From positions 1-56,288 of the forward strand of contig JAJXYX010000043.1 of assembly GCA_021780355.1 (NCBI GenBank): DNA of 56,288 nt, read 5' to 3'. How positions within the stretch are numbered: position 1 is the stretch's first letter; each line of letters starts with the position of its first letter. Of this stretch, positions 1 through 7,312 are shown piece after piece. The position numbers were made by a program, and so were the translations under genes. The notes beneath the pieces are model-generated. The model saw only the letters and a list, made by a program, of their open reading frames with translations. It was not told the DNA's origin and did no database searches. This stretch comes from a bacterium (GTDB lineage: Bacteria; Chlamydiota; Chlamydiia; Chlamydiales; SM23-39).

Positions 1-64
1 CATCACGTTCTCGTCTATGTTGGAGCTTGAGCTGTTCGCGTTCTTTTTCAGTTAAAAAATTCAT
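1..64 (-). CDS. IS630-like transposase, N-terminal fragment (cut by window edge)
   Basis: A reading frame starts at the ATG complementary to 62-64 and runs off the window. The visible residues are MNFLTEKEREQLKLQHRRER. This charged start, with the LTEEE..QLK..HRRERD pattern, is what I know from the helix-turn-helix N-terminus of IS630-family transposases. Only 21 residues are visible, so the family call rests on this pattern alone. The start is divergent from the effector-binding gene at 108, with a perfect palindrome between them, so an IS end probably lies in that gap. Confidence 0.5.
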   Translation of the reverse strand, partial: MNFLTEKEREQLKLQHRRERD

Positions 65-94
65 GCCACGATTATGCGGCCAAGAGAAATTTTT

Positions 95-116
95 GTGAAT
101 CAAAATTTTGATTCAC
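95..116. repeat. Perfect 22-bp palindrome
   Basis: Bases 95-116 read the same on both strands (GTGAATCAAAA followed by its complement). It lies between the divergent transposase-like start and the effector-binding gene and covers the putative TTG start of the latter. It could be an operator or part of an IS end; the sequence does not decide. Confidence 0.7.
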
Positions 117-578
117 GAAGGGTATATTTGTGTACGGACAAATAATGAACTAGAATCGGATAAAATAAAGGGGAAGATTTTCCCATGCATACAGAAGTAT
201 TTTCATGGGGCTCTTTTTGAAAAGATTCCAAATCGAAAAAAGCCTGGAACAACATTCTGTGCCTATACGGACTATGAAAGCGATTATACAGGAGATTATA
301 CGTATTTTGTTGGAGAAGAAGTTTCATCGTTTGACCGTCCTTTGCCAGAAGGGTTCCAGAAACTGGTGATTCCGAGTCAACAGTATATGAAATTTACGAC
401 GAGTCCCGCGCCTATGCCAAATGTAATTGTAAACGCTTGGAAAGAAATTTGGAATATGTCTCCGAAAGAGCTTGGTGGAAAGCGTTGTTATAAGACAGAT
501 TTTGAAATTTATGATGAAAGAGCAGCAGATCACCAAAACATTGTTTTGGATGTCTATATAGGGATTGAGCCTAAGTAA
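108..578 (+). CDS. GyrI-like / AraC-type effector-binding domain protein
   Basis: This 156-residue protein is a stand-alone small-molecule-binding domain of the GyrI-like (YdeE, integron-associated effector-binding) type. The family pattern is visible in order: VRTNNE near the start, PGTTFCAYTDYESDYTGDYTYFVGEEV in the centre, then a proline-rich strand, WKEIWNM, and a C-terminal TDFEIYDE...VYIGIEP. Members bind amphipathic or drug-like ligands; the ligand here is unknown. The start is uncertain: the only usable codon is a TTG at 108 inside a palindrome, with an in-frame TGA at 96-98, and family members usually have about ten more N-terminal residues. The 5' end may therefore have been trimmed by the neighbouring IS. 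It is followed after 14 bp by the NTF2-like gene, so the two are probably co-transcribed. Confidence 0.75.
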   Translation: MIHEGYICVRTNNELESDKIKGKIFPCIQKYFHGALFEKIPNRKKPGTTFCAYTDYESDYTGDYTYFVGEEVSSFDRPLPEGFQKLVIPSQQYMKFTTSPAPMPNVIVNAWKEIWNMSPKELGGKRCYKTDFEIYDERAADHQNIVLDVYIGIEPK

Positions 579-592
579 AATAGAGGGAGTTT

Positions 593-937
593 ATGAATAC
601 AGCAGAAATCATCACAGAGTATTACAAGGCAATGGGGCAGAAGGATTTTGAAAAACTGGAGAGATTTTTGTCTTCAGACGTTCAATTTATCGGTCCTCTT
701 GCGAAATTGAAAGGGAAAGAAGCTGTCATTGAAGCTACAAAAAGATTTACCTCACTTTTCAAGGCTCTGAATGTACGAGCTAAGTTTGGTTCAAATAATC
801 AAGCTATGGTTGTTTATGATCTGGACTGCCCAGAGCCCATTGGTCTTTTTTCTAGCTCGGCTCTCATGACTTTTGAAAATGGCCTGATCATAAAAATAGA
901 GCTTTTTTACGATGCTCGCCCCTTCGATAAGAGGTAG
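593..937 (+). CDS. SnoaL/NTF2-like small protein
   Basis: A 114-residue protein with the cone-shaped NTF2-like (SnoaL-like) pattern. The N-terminal helix is EIITEYYKAMGQKDFEKLERFLSS, followed by DVQFIGPLAKLKGKEAVIEA and C-terminal strands ending in IIKIELFYDARPF. Such proteins are small-molecule isomerases, hydratases or binding scaffolds; no catalytic role can be read here. A GAGGGAG ribosome binding site lies 6 bp before the ATG. The stop codon abuts the next gene's start, which fits one operon with its two neighbours. Confidence 0.7.
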   Translation: MNTAEIITEYYKAMGQKDFEKLERFLSSDVQFIGPLAKLKGKEAVIEATKRFTSLFKALNVRAKFGSNNQAMVVYDLDCPEPIGLFSSSALMTFENGLIIKIELFYDARPFDKR

Positions 938-939
938 TG

Positions 940-1986
940 ATGTTTCGACAACCATCAGCCTTAAAGCCCAATGATAAGGTAGCCATTGTCTCACCTTCTT
1001 CTGGTATGCCATATCTTTTTCCTTGGGTATATGAACAGGGTTTAGATCGTTTAAAACAAGTATTCCAGCTTGAGCCAATCGAATTCCCGACTGCTCGCCA
1101 GAGTCCTGAATACTTATCTCGAAACCCAAAAGCACGAGCGGAAGATATCAATAGGGCATTTGCTGATCCATCGATCAAGGCCATCATTGCAACGATAGGT
1201 GGAAATGATCAAATCAGAATTCTTCCCTATTTGGATAAGAAAATAATCGGAGAAAATCCCAAAATCTTCATGGGTTATAGCGATTGCACCAATCTACATT
1301 TGTTGCTGTGGAATCTGGGTATTATTTCTTATTATGGTGGCGCAATAATGACGCAATTTGCCATGGGAGGAGGTATGCAGGAGTATACGGTCAACTCAAT
1401 TAGAAAGGCTGTTTTTGATCCTCCAATTGGTAAAGTGTTTGCTGCTTCTGAATATAGCGATGCAGATTTAGATTGGGGCGATAAACAGAATTTAAGCAAG
1501 AAGCGTCCTATGTACCCAAGCCATGGATGGATTTGGCATAATGATAAACAGAGTATAATTCAGGGGCGACTTTGGGGAGGATGTCTTGAGGTATTGGACC
1601 TTCATCTTTCGGTTAAGCGGTATTTACCCGACCCCGCCCAATTGAATGATGCTATTCTTTTCATAGAAACTTCAGAAGAGATGCCTTCTGAGGGGTTTGT
1701 ATATCGTTTTATTGCTGCTCTTGCTGAACTGCATATATTAGAAAAATTTCAAGCTATCTTAATGGCTTATCCAAAGGCGCAGTTTTGTGATAAGCAGCCA
1801 GCTGAGGGTAGAGAAGCCTTTATCGTTAATCAGCAGAAGGCGGTAAAAAGCGCGCTACAGGACTATGGTATTGCTGTCCCTGTCATCTTCAACATGAACT
1901 TTGGTCATACCGATCCTCAAATGATTATTCCAAATGGGGGTCATGTGAAAATTAATGGCTCTTTAAAAACGATCGAATTTTATTAA
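940..1986 (+). CDS. S66 family serine peptidase, MccF/LD-carboxypeptidase type
   Basis: A 348-residue S66 peptidase. The nucleophile motif GYSDCTN gives Ser114, ETSE gives Glu243 and FGHTDP gives His323, the Ser-Glu-His triad at the spacing known for MccF. The TIGGNDQIRILPYLD stretch is also typical of the MccF clade. Family members cut amide bonds next to carboxylates: LdcA trims the muropeptide L,D-bond, while MccF inactivates microcin C-type peptidyl-adenylates. The clade resemblance favours an MccF-like detoxifying or self-immunity role, but a peptidoglycan role cannot be excluded. I chose ATG 940 because AAGAGG sits 5 bp upstream; a GTG at 937 overlaps the previous stop. Confidence 0.85.
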   Translation: MFRQPSALKPNDKVAIVSPSSGMPYLFPWVYEQGLDRLKQVFQLEPIEFPTARQSPEYLSRNPKARAEDINRAFADPSIKAIIATIGGNDQIRILPYLDKKIIGENPKIFMGYSDCTNLHLLLWNLGIISYYGGAIMTQFAMGGGMQEYTVNSIRKAVFDPPIGKVFAASEYSDADLDWGDKQNLSKKRPMYPSHGWIWHNDKQSIIQGRLWGGCLEVLDLHLSVKRYLPDPAQLNDAILFIETSEEMPSEGFVYRFIAALAELHILEKFQAILMAYPKAQFCDKQPAEGREAFIVNQQKAVKSALQDYGIAVPVIFNMNFGHTDPQMIIPNGGHVKINGSLKTIEFY

Positions 1987-2018
1987 TTTTTTTTACGAAA
2001 AAACTGTCAAAACATTCT

Positions 2019-2044
2019 TCTAATGCGTAAAAATTGCGTAATTT
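2019..2044 (+). repeat. Left 26-bp inverted repeat of the integrative element (arm-like)
   Basis: This sequence recurs, inverted, at 9227-9252 with 24 of 26 bases identical. It holds two copies of TGCGTAA (2024-2030 and 2035-2041) spaced 11 bp apart, one helical turn. Paired short repeats at helical spacing near both ends of an integrase module resemble arm-type binding sites of tyrosine recombinases. That role is inferred. Confidence 0.75.
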
Positions 2045-2121
2045 TCATCAAGCCTCTCCTGATTATAGCTGAATTCTCTATGAGAAATTGGTTTTAGGTG
2101 GCGAGATTAGTGATCTCTTTG

Positions 2122-2150
2122 TTGCCATTTAATCCAGTTTTTTCTACACT
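2122..2150 (+). promoter_or_regulatory. Sigma-70-type promoter for the integrase gene
   Basis: TTGCCA (2122-2127), a 17-bp spacer and TACACT (2145-2150) lie 24 bp before the integrase ATG. A small inverted repeat, GAGAT/ATCTC, sits just upstream near 2103-2117. Confidence 0.55.
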
Positions 2151-2174
2151 AATGCCTTTTATAAGGAAGGGTAT

Positions 2175-3257
2175 ATGGGTGCGATTAGGGAAAGCAAAAA
2201 GAAAGATGGATCGGTTACCTACCACGCCGAAGTTCGTTTAAAAGGCTATCCTCCACAAAGAGAATCCTTTCGTACAAGGACATTGGCAAAAAAATGGATT
2301 CAAGACACAGAATCTTCGATTCGAGATGGCCGTCATGTTCGGATTGCCGAAGCAAAAAAGCACACCGTCAAAGATTTAATAGATAGATTCGTTACTCAGT
2401 GGCTATCGCAGTTTCCTCATAGGCTTGTCAGGCAAACAGCTTATCTAGCCTGGTGGAAAGATAGACTTGGTCATTTGCTTCTAGCCGATTTAACTCCAGC
2501 GGTTATTGCTGAAGCAAGAGATGCTTTGCTTCAGGAAAACACTACTAGGCAAAAATTACGAAACCCAGCGACGGTCAATCGATATCTGGCTGCTTTTTCA
2601 AGAGCTTTGACAATTGCCATGAAGGAATGGGGTTGGATTGATGATACCCCTATGCGGAAAGTCTCCAAGCCCTCAGAAGGAAATGGTAGAAATCGACTTC
2701 TTAGCCTAGATGAGAAAGATCGTCTATTACAGGAGTGCAAGCTCTCCCCCAATCCTCATCTTTTTCCTATCGTTTCTCTGGCGCTTTTGACTGGCATGCG
2801 GTTCGGTGAAATTGTTGGATTAAAGTGGGAGGATGTCGATCGCCAACATCGCACTATCACTCTTGAGAAAACGAAGAATGGGGAGAGAAGGGTTCTTCCT
2901 TTAACTGAAGCAGTAGAAACGCTGCTGGCGAATTGGCAAAAGACTGATATTGCATCTGGTCTAATTTTCAAGCCAACGAGTCCTACAAACCGATCAGGGG
3001 TGGTAGATATTCGGAATGCCTTTGTAAAAGCTCTTCAACGAGCAAAAATTCTAAATTTCCGATTTCACGACCTTAGGCACGCCGCCGCGTCATTTTTAGC
3101 AATGAGCGGGGCCACCCAGGGAGAATTAATGGCCATTTTGGGTCATAAAACACCGACGATGACCAGGCGCTATGCCCATTATAGTCAAAAGCACATAGCA
3201 AATGTGATGGAGAGAACCCAGTCAAGTTTGTTAGGGGTTATTAATGAATCCAAATAA
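2175..3257 (+). CDS. Tyrosine recombinase (phage-type integrase)
   Basis: A 360-residue site-specific recombinase. An N-terminal arm-binding-like region (about 1-60, with paired basic strands) is followed by a SAM-like core-binding domain (about 62-165) and the catalytic domain. The full catalytic set is visible: Arg209 (TGMRFGE), Lys in KTKNGE near 232-234, His298-x-x-Arg301 (FHDLRH), His324 (LGHKT) and the nucleophile Tyr333 (RRYAHYS). AAGGAAGG precedes the ATG by 4 bp and a good promoter lies at 2122. It presumably drives integration and excision of the 2-9.2 kb element next to the tmRNA gene. The next gene overlaps its end by 14 bp, so they are translationally coupled. Confidence 0.93.
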   Translation: MGAIRESKKKDGSVTYHAEVRLKGYPPQRESFRTRTLAKKWIQDTESSIRDGRHVRIAEAKKHTVKDLIDRFVTQWLSQFPHRLVRQTAYLAWWKDRLGHLLLADLTPAVIAEARDALLQENTTRQKLRNPATVNRYLAAFSRALTIAMKEWGWIDDTPMRKVSKPSEGNGRNRLLSLDEKDRLLQECKLSPNPHLFPIVSLALLTGMRFGEIVGLKWEDVDRQHRTITLEKTKNGERRVLPLTEAVETLLANWQKTDIASGLIFKPTSPTNRSGVVDIRNAFVKALQRAKILNFRFHDLRHAAASFLAMSGATQGELMAILGHKTPTMTRRYAHYSQKHIANVMERTQSSLLGVINESK

Positions 3258-4353
3258 ATCGGTAATAGATGATCTCGAAAAGAAATTTCAGACGGAAATG
3301 TCATTGCTTTTAGAGTGCTCTACAAAGCTTGGAACTTGTGAAAGAATTGCGATGCGGATAATTCCTATGTTCCAGGAGCATCCCATGACAAGCAAACTCA
3401 TTGATGAGTGGGATCAAAAAAATTGTGATGGCAGTCTGCTCGTTCGTGCGTATACCGAACTCGATACTGCATGCCAACAAATTCATGCCAATTCCTATTG
3501 GGTTAAACAAGTAGAGCAGATTCTTGAAGAGGTTAAGCAAGAGGGAAGTTGTTCAAATATATCCGATAGAGACTGCGAGGGTCTTCATGTAGATGCTAAA
3601 GGCAACCAATCTACTATAAAAATTCCAAGAGCTCAAGCTCCATGTCAAAGGGTTTATTACAAACTCAGATCGCTTTATGTTTTGTCGATTTCTAAGACGT
3701 GGGATATGACTTTTGCTCCGTCTGCATATAGAGTCATCCAGGCAAGTAGCCAAGGGGAAATGGCTATTAGTATTGATACCGATCCTCGATATATCTGGAG
3801 GCAACTGAGGGTATTTGAAGAGTGTTGGGCGATTCGGAATGACGTTCTTAATATCGGTTGGCCGAGGGCTAATGGGAGTGGAGTGGCGATGTGGATTGAA
3901 GCAGATCAAAATTTTAGGAACGCTTTGCGATGTCGGTTGGCTTCAGATTTTTCATTTGCAAGTCATTATGGCCCCGATCGAAAAATGGATTTTTTTCAGC
4001 CGAAAATCTTAACACAATTGGTGGATCGATTACTCAAGGAGATCATTCTGCTTCTGCGTCAACAAGCTGTTGAAATTAAACCGAAAGGACCGAGAGCTAT
4101 GAAGAAAGAGGCCAGAAAACTCGCTCAGAGTGTCTTGGAGAAAAAACTATTGCCGCTGTCTGTAGAAGAAAGGAAGGAATATGCCTATGATTCGGTGCGC
4201 TCCATCATCTGGAAGGCGGCACAACAATCCAATGTCCATGGACTATTTGAAGCGTGTAGCGAAACGTTAATCAATGATGAGTGTTCCCTTTTCGCTAAAA
4301 AGCATGGTTGGAAGCCAAAAAGAGGAAAAAAAGGGTCGGCGGTTTCAAAGTAA
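3244..4353 (+). CDS. Hypothetical 369-aa protein, coupled to the integrase
   Basis: I do not recognise this protein. It begins at an ATG inside the last codons of the integrase (14-bp overlap), so it is probably translated by coupling. It looks soluble and largely helical, with no signal peptide or membrane segment. The C-terminal half is very basic (KPKGPRAMKKEARKLAQ and a tail KKHGWKPKRGKKGS), suggesting nucleic-acid contact. A central mixed region (about 130-260) contains YRVIQASSQGEMAISIDTDP and RQLRVFEECWAIRNDV. As integrase partner it might be an accessory recombination or regulatory protein, but that is only position-based inference. Confidence 0.7.
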   Translation: MNPNKSVIDDLEKKFQTEMSLLLECSTKLGTCERIAMRIIPMFQEHPMTSKLIDEWDQKNCDGSLLVRAYTELDTACQQIHANSYWVKQVEQILEEVKQEGSCSNISDRDCEGLHVDAKGNQSTIKIPRAQAPCQRVYYKLRSLYVLSISKTWDMTFAPSAYRVIQASSQGEMAISIDTDPRYIWRQLRVFEECWAIRNDVLNIGWPRANGSGVAMWIEADQNFRNALRCRLASDFSFASHYGPDRKMDFFQPKILTQLVDRLLKEIILLLRQQAVEIKPKGPRAMKKEARKLAQSVLEKKLLPLSVEERKEYAYDSVRSIIWKAAQQSNVHGLFEACSETLINDECSLFAKKHGWKPKRGKKGSAVSK

Positions 4354-4399
4354 GCTCTCATTTTTTGGGCTCTTTTTCTCTATGAAAAGGGTCGTCTAC

Positions 4400-4428
4400 T
4401 TGTCCGTTAAATTCGGACGTCTTATTTA
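4400..4428 (+). promoter_or_regulatory. Promoter with overlapping palindrome
   Basis: TTGTCC (4400-4405), a 17-bp spacer and TATTTA (4423-4428). An inverted repeat GTCCG-7-CGGAC (4402-4418) overlaps the -35 box and could be an operator. Transcription would start near 4435 and give a leader of about 110 nt before the gene at 4549. Confidence 0.45.
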
Positions 4429-4473
4429 AATCCTATCTATCTGATGTAATGTGGGTTAGAGAAGATAAGTTAT

Positions 4474-4511
4474 GCCTAACTGATGTGCCCTAAGAAGCAA
4501 GGGCGTTAGGC
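4474..4511 (+). promoter_or_regulatory. Structured leader hairpin
   Basis: GCCTAAC (4474-4480) pairs with GTTAGGC (4505-4511), and inside it GCCCT (4487-4491) pairs with AGGGC (4500-4504). The result is a two-part stem of 7 and 5 bp with an internal bulge and an 8-base loop. It has no following T-run, so it is not a normal terminator. It lies in the predicted leader of the excisionase-like gene. Confidence 0.55.
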
Positions 4512-4548
4512 GGCTATCCTCCGTAACTATAAACCTACAGGATTTATT

Positions 4549-4866
4549 ATGGATTGTTCAGTTCAACCTTCTTTAGAAAAAGTTGTTCGCACTGTGCGCG
4601 AATTCTGCCAAAAGAATCGTGAAACAGGAGCTTGGCCCGCTAGCGAGCATGCAGTACGTGCCATCATTCAACAAGGGGAGCAAAGCCCTTTTGCTCCTGC
4701 CATTCTCAGGTACAACAGACGAGTTCTCATAGATCAGGTCGCATGGGATTCCTGCTTAGCTCGTCTCTCTCAACCCGCAACCAATATGCCCATAAAGGAG
4801 GTAGAAGATGCTAAGGAAACACCAAGAAAGATCAAGACGCAACCGAGTCGCACCATGCGCTCGTAA
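4549..4866 (+). CDS. Excisionase/AlpA-like helix-turn-helix protein
   Basis: A 105-residue basic protein. The segment WPASEHAVRAIIQQGEQSPFAPAILRYNRRVLIDQVAWDSCLAR has the layout of small winged-HTH excisionase or AlpA-like proteins: 'xxSxxAlR.li....', a turn, then '.R.grRvLID...f..w'. Such proteins bend DNA for excision or activate element genes. The C-terminus (EDAKETPRKIKTQPSRT) is charged and probably disordered. The gene has a long structured leader, and its last 59 bp overlap the strong ribosome binding site and start of the 53-aa gene at 4808. Being two genes behind the integrase supports a directionality-factor role, which is inferred. Confidence 0.6.
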   Translation: MDCSVQPSLEKVVRTVREFCQKNRETGAWPASEHAVRAIIQQGEQSPFAPAILRYNRRVLIDQVAWDSCLARLSQPATNMPIKEVEDAKETPRKIKTQPSRTMRS

Positions 4867-4969
4867 GAATGTTTGGATCGATTATGAATGGCAAAAAAAG
4901 CGCCTCAGTCAGTGCCCTCGAAAGTACGAAACTGAAGCGCGTAGAGTGGCTGAAATCTTAGGACTTTAA
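4808..4969 (+). CDS. Small basic 53-aa protein
   Basis: ATG at 4808 is preceded by AAGGAGG (4795-4801) at a 6-bp spacing, the best ribosome binding site in the element. It opens a 53-residue frame in a different register from the gene it overlaps. The product begins MLRKHQERSRRNRVAPCARK and continues with NVWIDYEWQKKRLSQCP and a helix TEARRVAEILGL. It is strongly basic at the N-terminus with two Cys residues. No function can be assigned. Its position between an excisionase-like gene and a helicase-like gene, and the strong start site, argue that it is real. Confidence 0.6.
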   Translation: MLRKHQERSRRNRVAPCARKNVWIDYEWQKKRLSQCPRKYETEARRVAEILGL

Positions 4970-5033
4970 GCCTTGTTCCTCCCAAGCTCTAACTTGGGGG
5001 GAACTTTTTATCAACCACAAGAACAGGACTATA

Positions 5034-7070
5034 ATGAACGATAATACTACACCTACGGATACACCACCAGACCCAATATCGGCAAATGCCTTTTTGATCC
5101 AACCGATGAAGGGAGCGACGAAAGCACTTAAGGCTATAAATACTGATTTAAAAAAGGCGGGCTGCCATTGGCATATGAGAAACGCATGGAGCTGTCCCAT
5201 TGGAATGCAGGATATGGTGGAGACAATGCTTGCAAGCAGGCAAATCAGCGTTGAAATTGTCCTTCACAAGGACGATTACTTCGATAAAAGCAGGAGCGGT
5301 CAAGAAGCGGAAAACATATGGACGCAGATTGACATCAAGGAAAGGCAACATTACGCCGAAGATCGAGCCTTAATAACTGAACGTGCAGCATTGGAGAAAG
5401 AGATCGAAACTCGGGGTTTGTCAGCAGATGATCCGAAAATTCAAAGCCTCTTGGAAAAATTGGATCGGCGGGAAGCTGTACAAAAAGAGCTGCAAGATGA
5501 GATCAATCAGTTGCGGAATGGTGCCAAATTACTGGAAGAGAAGGCAGAGTCGATGCTGCCATTTCACATTTTGGGACATAATGCAAAGCGAGAAATTTTG
5601 CTGTGGAAGGAGGGGCGACTTATTGCATTACCAGCAGCGCGACTGAACAAGGATGAGCTTCGCCTTTATATCGGGAGTGAGTCGGAGTGGTTTCAATCTG
5701 AGGATTCGATTAAAGCTTTGAAGGAAGCGATCATCGATGCAGCACACAAAAAAGGATTCATTGATGACGTTTCACCTTTGCGATCGGGGCTATGGATGGT
5801 GAATGACAAATGGTTGATTATTTCTGGCAAGAAAGCGGGCTTTATTGAAAAGGAGCGATTTTCTTACCTAAAAGCACCTCTCTTTGAAGGAAAACTCGTT
5901 GAGACTGAGGGGGCAGCATGGTTGGATTGGGAGATTTTCGAGACGTCGATAGGCAATCGAGCCCTTTTAAAAGAGTCTTTCGACCTTATTCATAGCAAGG
6001 TGAAGCAATGGAATTGGATTGTTCCTTCGATGGCGGCTTTTGTGACCGCCTTTGCGATGTTAGCCATTGTGCAGCAAGCCATGAAGTGGCGTCCGTGGAT
6101 ATATGTCACGGGCGCTGCATCAACGGGGAAAACCACATTTTGGGAAAATATTTTACAGCACATTTATGGAGGGCTTGTGGAGCGTTTAGATAAGAGTACC
6201 GCGCATGCTACTGCTCAAACTATTGGCAATAGCGGCCGCATTCCTGTTTTTGACGAATTTGAAAAGCACAAGCACATTCCTGAAATTCTGGAGTTGGCTA
6301 AGCTCTTCAACAAGGGAGGGCAAAAAACCAGTGGGACAGGTTCCGATAAAGCTCATCGGTTTGATCTGCATCACATGCCATGGTTTGGATCGATTTATTT
6401 GCCCAAGAAGTTTATGCAGGACACTGCGCAAGAATCGCGTCTTGTTAAGTTCGAGCTGAACAAGATTCCGCAAGGATCGCCAGCCGTTGATAAATTTGAC
6501 GACGATGGGCGAGTGATCTCTGCCAGGATTACGGCTGCCGTGACTACCTTGTGGGAAGTTCTCGAAGAGAAAGCACAAAAGATCAACGCAGATCGGCATC
6601 GTCTTTTGCAAGTGCATCCAGGAATCAAAATTCGCACAGTAGAAAATTTTATGTACGCCTCAGCTCTTTTAGAGATTGTTGCTCCAGAAGGACTAGAAGA
6701 GAGTTTCCCCATGTGGGCGGCGACACAGACAGAAGATGATGGCGATAAGTTACTCGATACGATTTTGGCCAGTCTCATCTTTGTTGATGGTGACAAGAAG
6801 TCGGTACGTGAGATGTTGCAAATGGGACAGCATGAGGAGCAGTTAGAGCGGCATGGCGTGAAAATTGTCGTTCATAAAGCGAAGAGGTACTTAGCGCTTC
6901 GTTGTGAGAACATCACGAGGCACTTGCTCAAAGATACCGAATACGCTTCCTTAGACATCAAGGGGCCGTTGGCAAGAACGGACGGGGCTATAGGAAGTGT
7001 GCAGGTAAAGATTACGGGAACGAACCAGCGTTGCATCTTGATTCCGATGGAAAAAGTAGAGAATGAATAA
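5034..7070 (+). CDS. P-loop ATPase / helicase-like protein of mobile element
   Basis: A 678-residue protein with a P-loop ATPase domain in its centre. The Walker A motif GAASTGKT is at 360-367 and a Walker B-like IPVFDEFE at 403-410, followed by a region with KTSGTGSDKAHRFDLHHMPWFGSIYLP that could hold sensor residues and an arginine finger (QESRLVKFEL). The N-terminal 180 residues include a long charged coiled-coil stretch (about 100-175). The arrangement resembles primase-helicase or replication proteins of integrative elements (DUF927/P4-like), but I see no clear primase motif. It probably mediates replication or partition of the excised element, and the iteron-like repeats directly downstream fit that. 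Confidence 0.7.
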   Translation: MNDNTTPTDTPPDPISANAFLIQPMKGATKALKAINTDLKKAGCHWHMRNAWSCPIGMQDMVETMLASRQISVEIVLHKDDYFDKSRSGQEAENIWTQIDIKERQHYAEDRALITERAALEKEIETRGLSADDPKIQSLLEKLDRREAVQKELQDEINQLRNGAKLLEEKAESMLPFHILGHNAKREILLWKEGRLIALPAARLNKDELRLYIGSESEWFQSEDSIKALKEAIIDAAHKKGFIDDVSPLRSGLWMVNDKWLIISGKKAGFIEKERFSYLKAPLFEGKLVETEGAAWLDWEIFETSIGNRALLKESFDLIHSKVKQWNWIVPSMAAFVTAFAMLAIVQQAMKWRPWIYVTGAASTGKTTFWENILQHIYGGLVERLDKSTAHATAQTIGNSGRIPVFDEFEKHKHIPEILELAKLFNKGGQKTSGTGSDKAHRFDLHHMPWFGSIYLPKKFMQDTAQESRLVKFELNKIPQGSPAVDKFDDDGRVISARITAAVTTLWEVLEEKAQKINADRHRLLQVHPGIKIRTVENFMYASALLEIVAPEGLEESFPMWAATQTEDDGDKLLDTILASLIFVDGDKKSVREMLQMGQHEEQLERHGVKIVVHKAKRYLALRCENITRHLLKDTEYASLDIKGPLARTDGAIGSVQVKITGTNQRCILIPMEKVENE

Positions 7071-7143
7071 AGTTACTGTGTTACTGCGGAGTAGCATTAA
7101 AAGTAAGATGTAACTTATTGATATTAAGTAAAGAATAGAGATT

Positions 7144-7298
7144 GGTAGCGCGGTAGCAGAGGGATTGGGGCATTAGTGAAAGTAATGAATAAGCGTTTGA
7201 GGAATTTGCGAGATAAGCACCAAAGGCTGCTACCTGCTACCGACAGTTGCAATGTCCTTGAATTAAGCAAATTAAGTGGTAGCTTGAGAATGCTACCA
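7144..7298. repeat. Iteron-like GGTAGC repeat array
   Basis: Six copies of GGTAGC lie in about 155 bp: direct at 7144, 7152 and 7278, inverted (GCTACC) at 7229, 7236 and 7292. The first two can pair with the third and fourth, and TGGTAGC (7277-7283) pairs with GCTACCA (7292-7298) as a tight hairpin. The array fills the 242-bp gap between the helicase-like gene and the 201-aa gene. It could be an origin or an operator region. Confidence 0.7.
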
Positions 7299-7312
7299 AA
7301 GGAAATAAAGAG

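Noticed and set aside
1987-2174. Search for a copy of the tmRNA 3' end as the left att site
   Set aside because: No stretch resembling GAGAGAATCGAACTCTC was found here or near the window start, so I do not claim an att core.
4474-4511. Leader hairpin as a tRNA or known riboswitch
   Set aside because: Too short for a tRNA, with no T-loop sequence, and no match to a riboswitch core that I know.
6186-6796. Minus-strand frames of 143 and 133 codons opposite the helicase-like gene
   Set aside because: Antisense to the P-loop domain; no ribosome binding site or family pattern.
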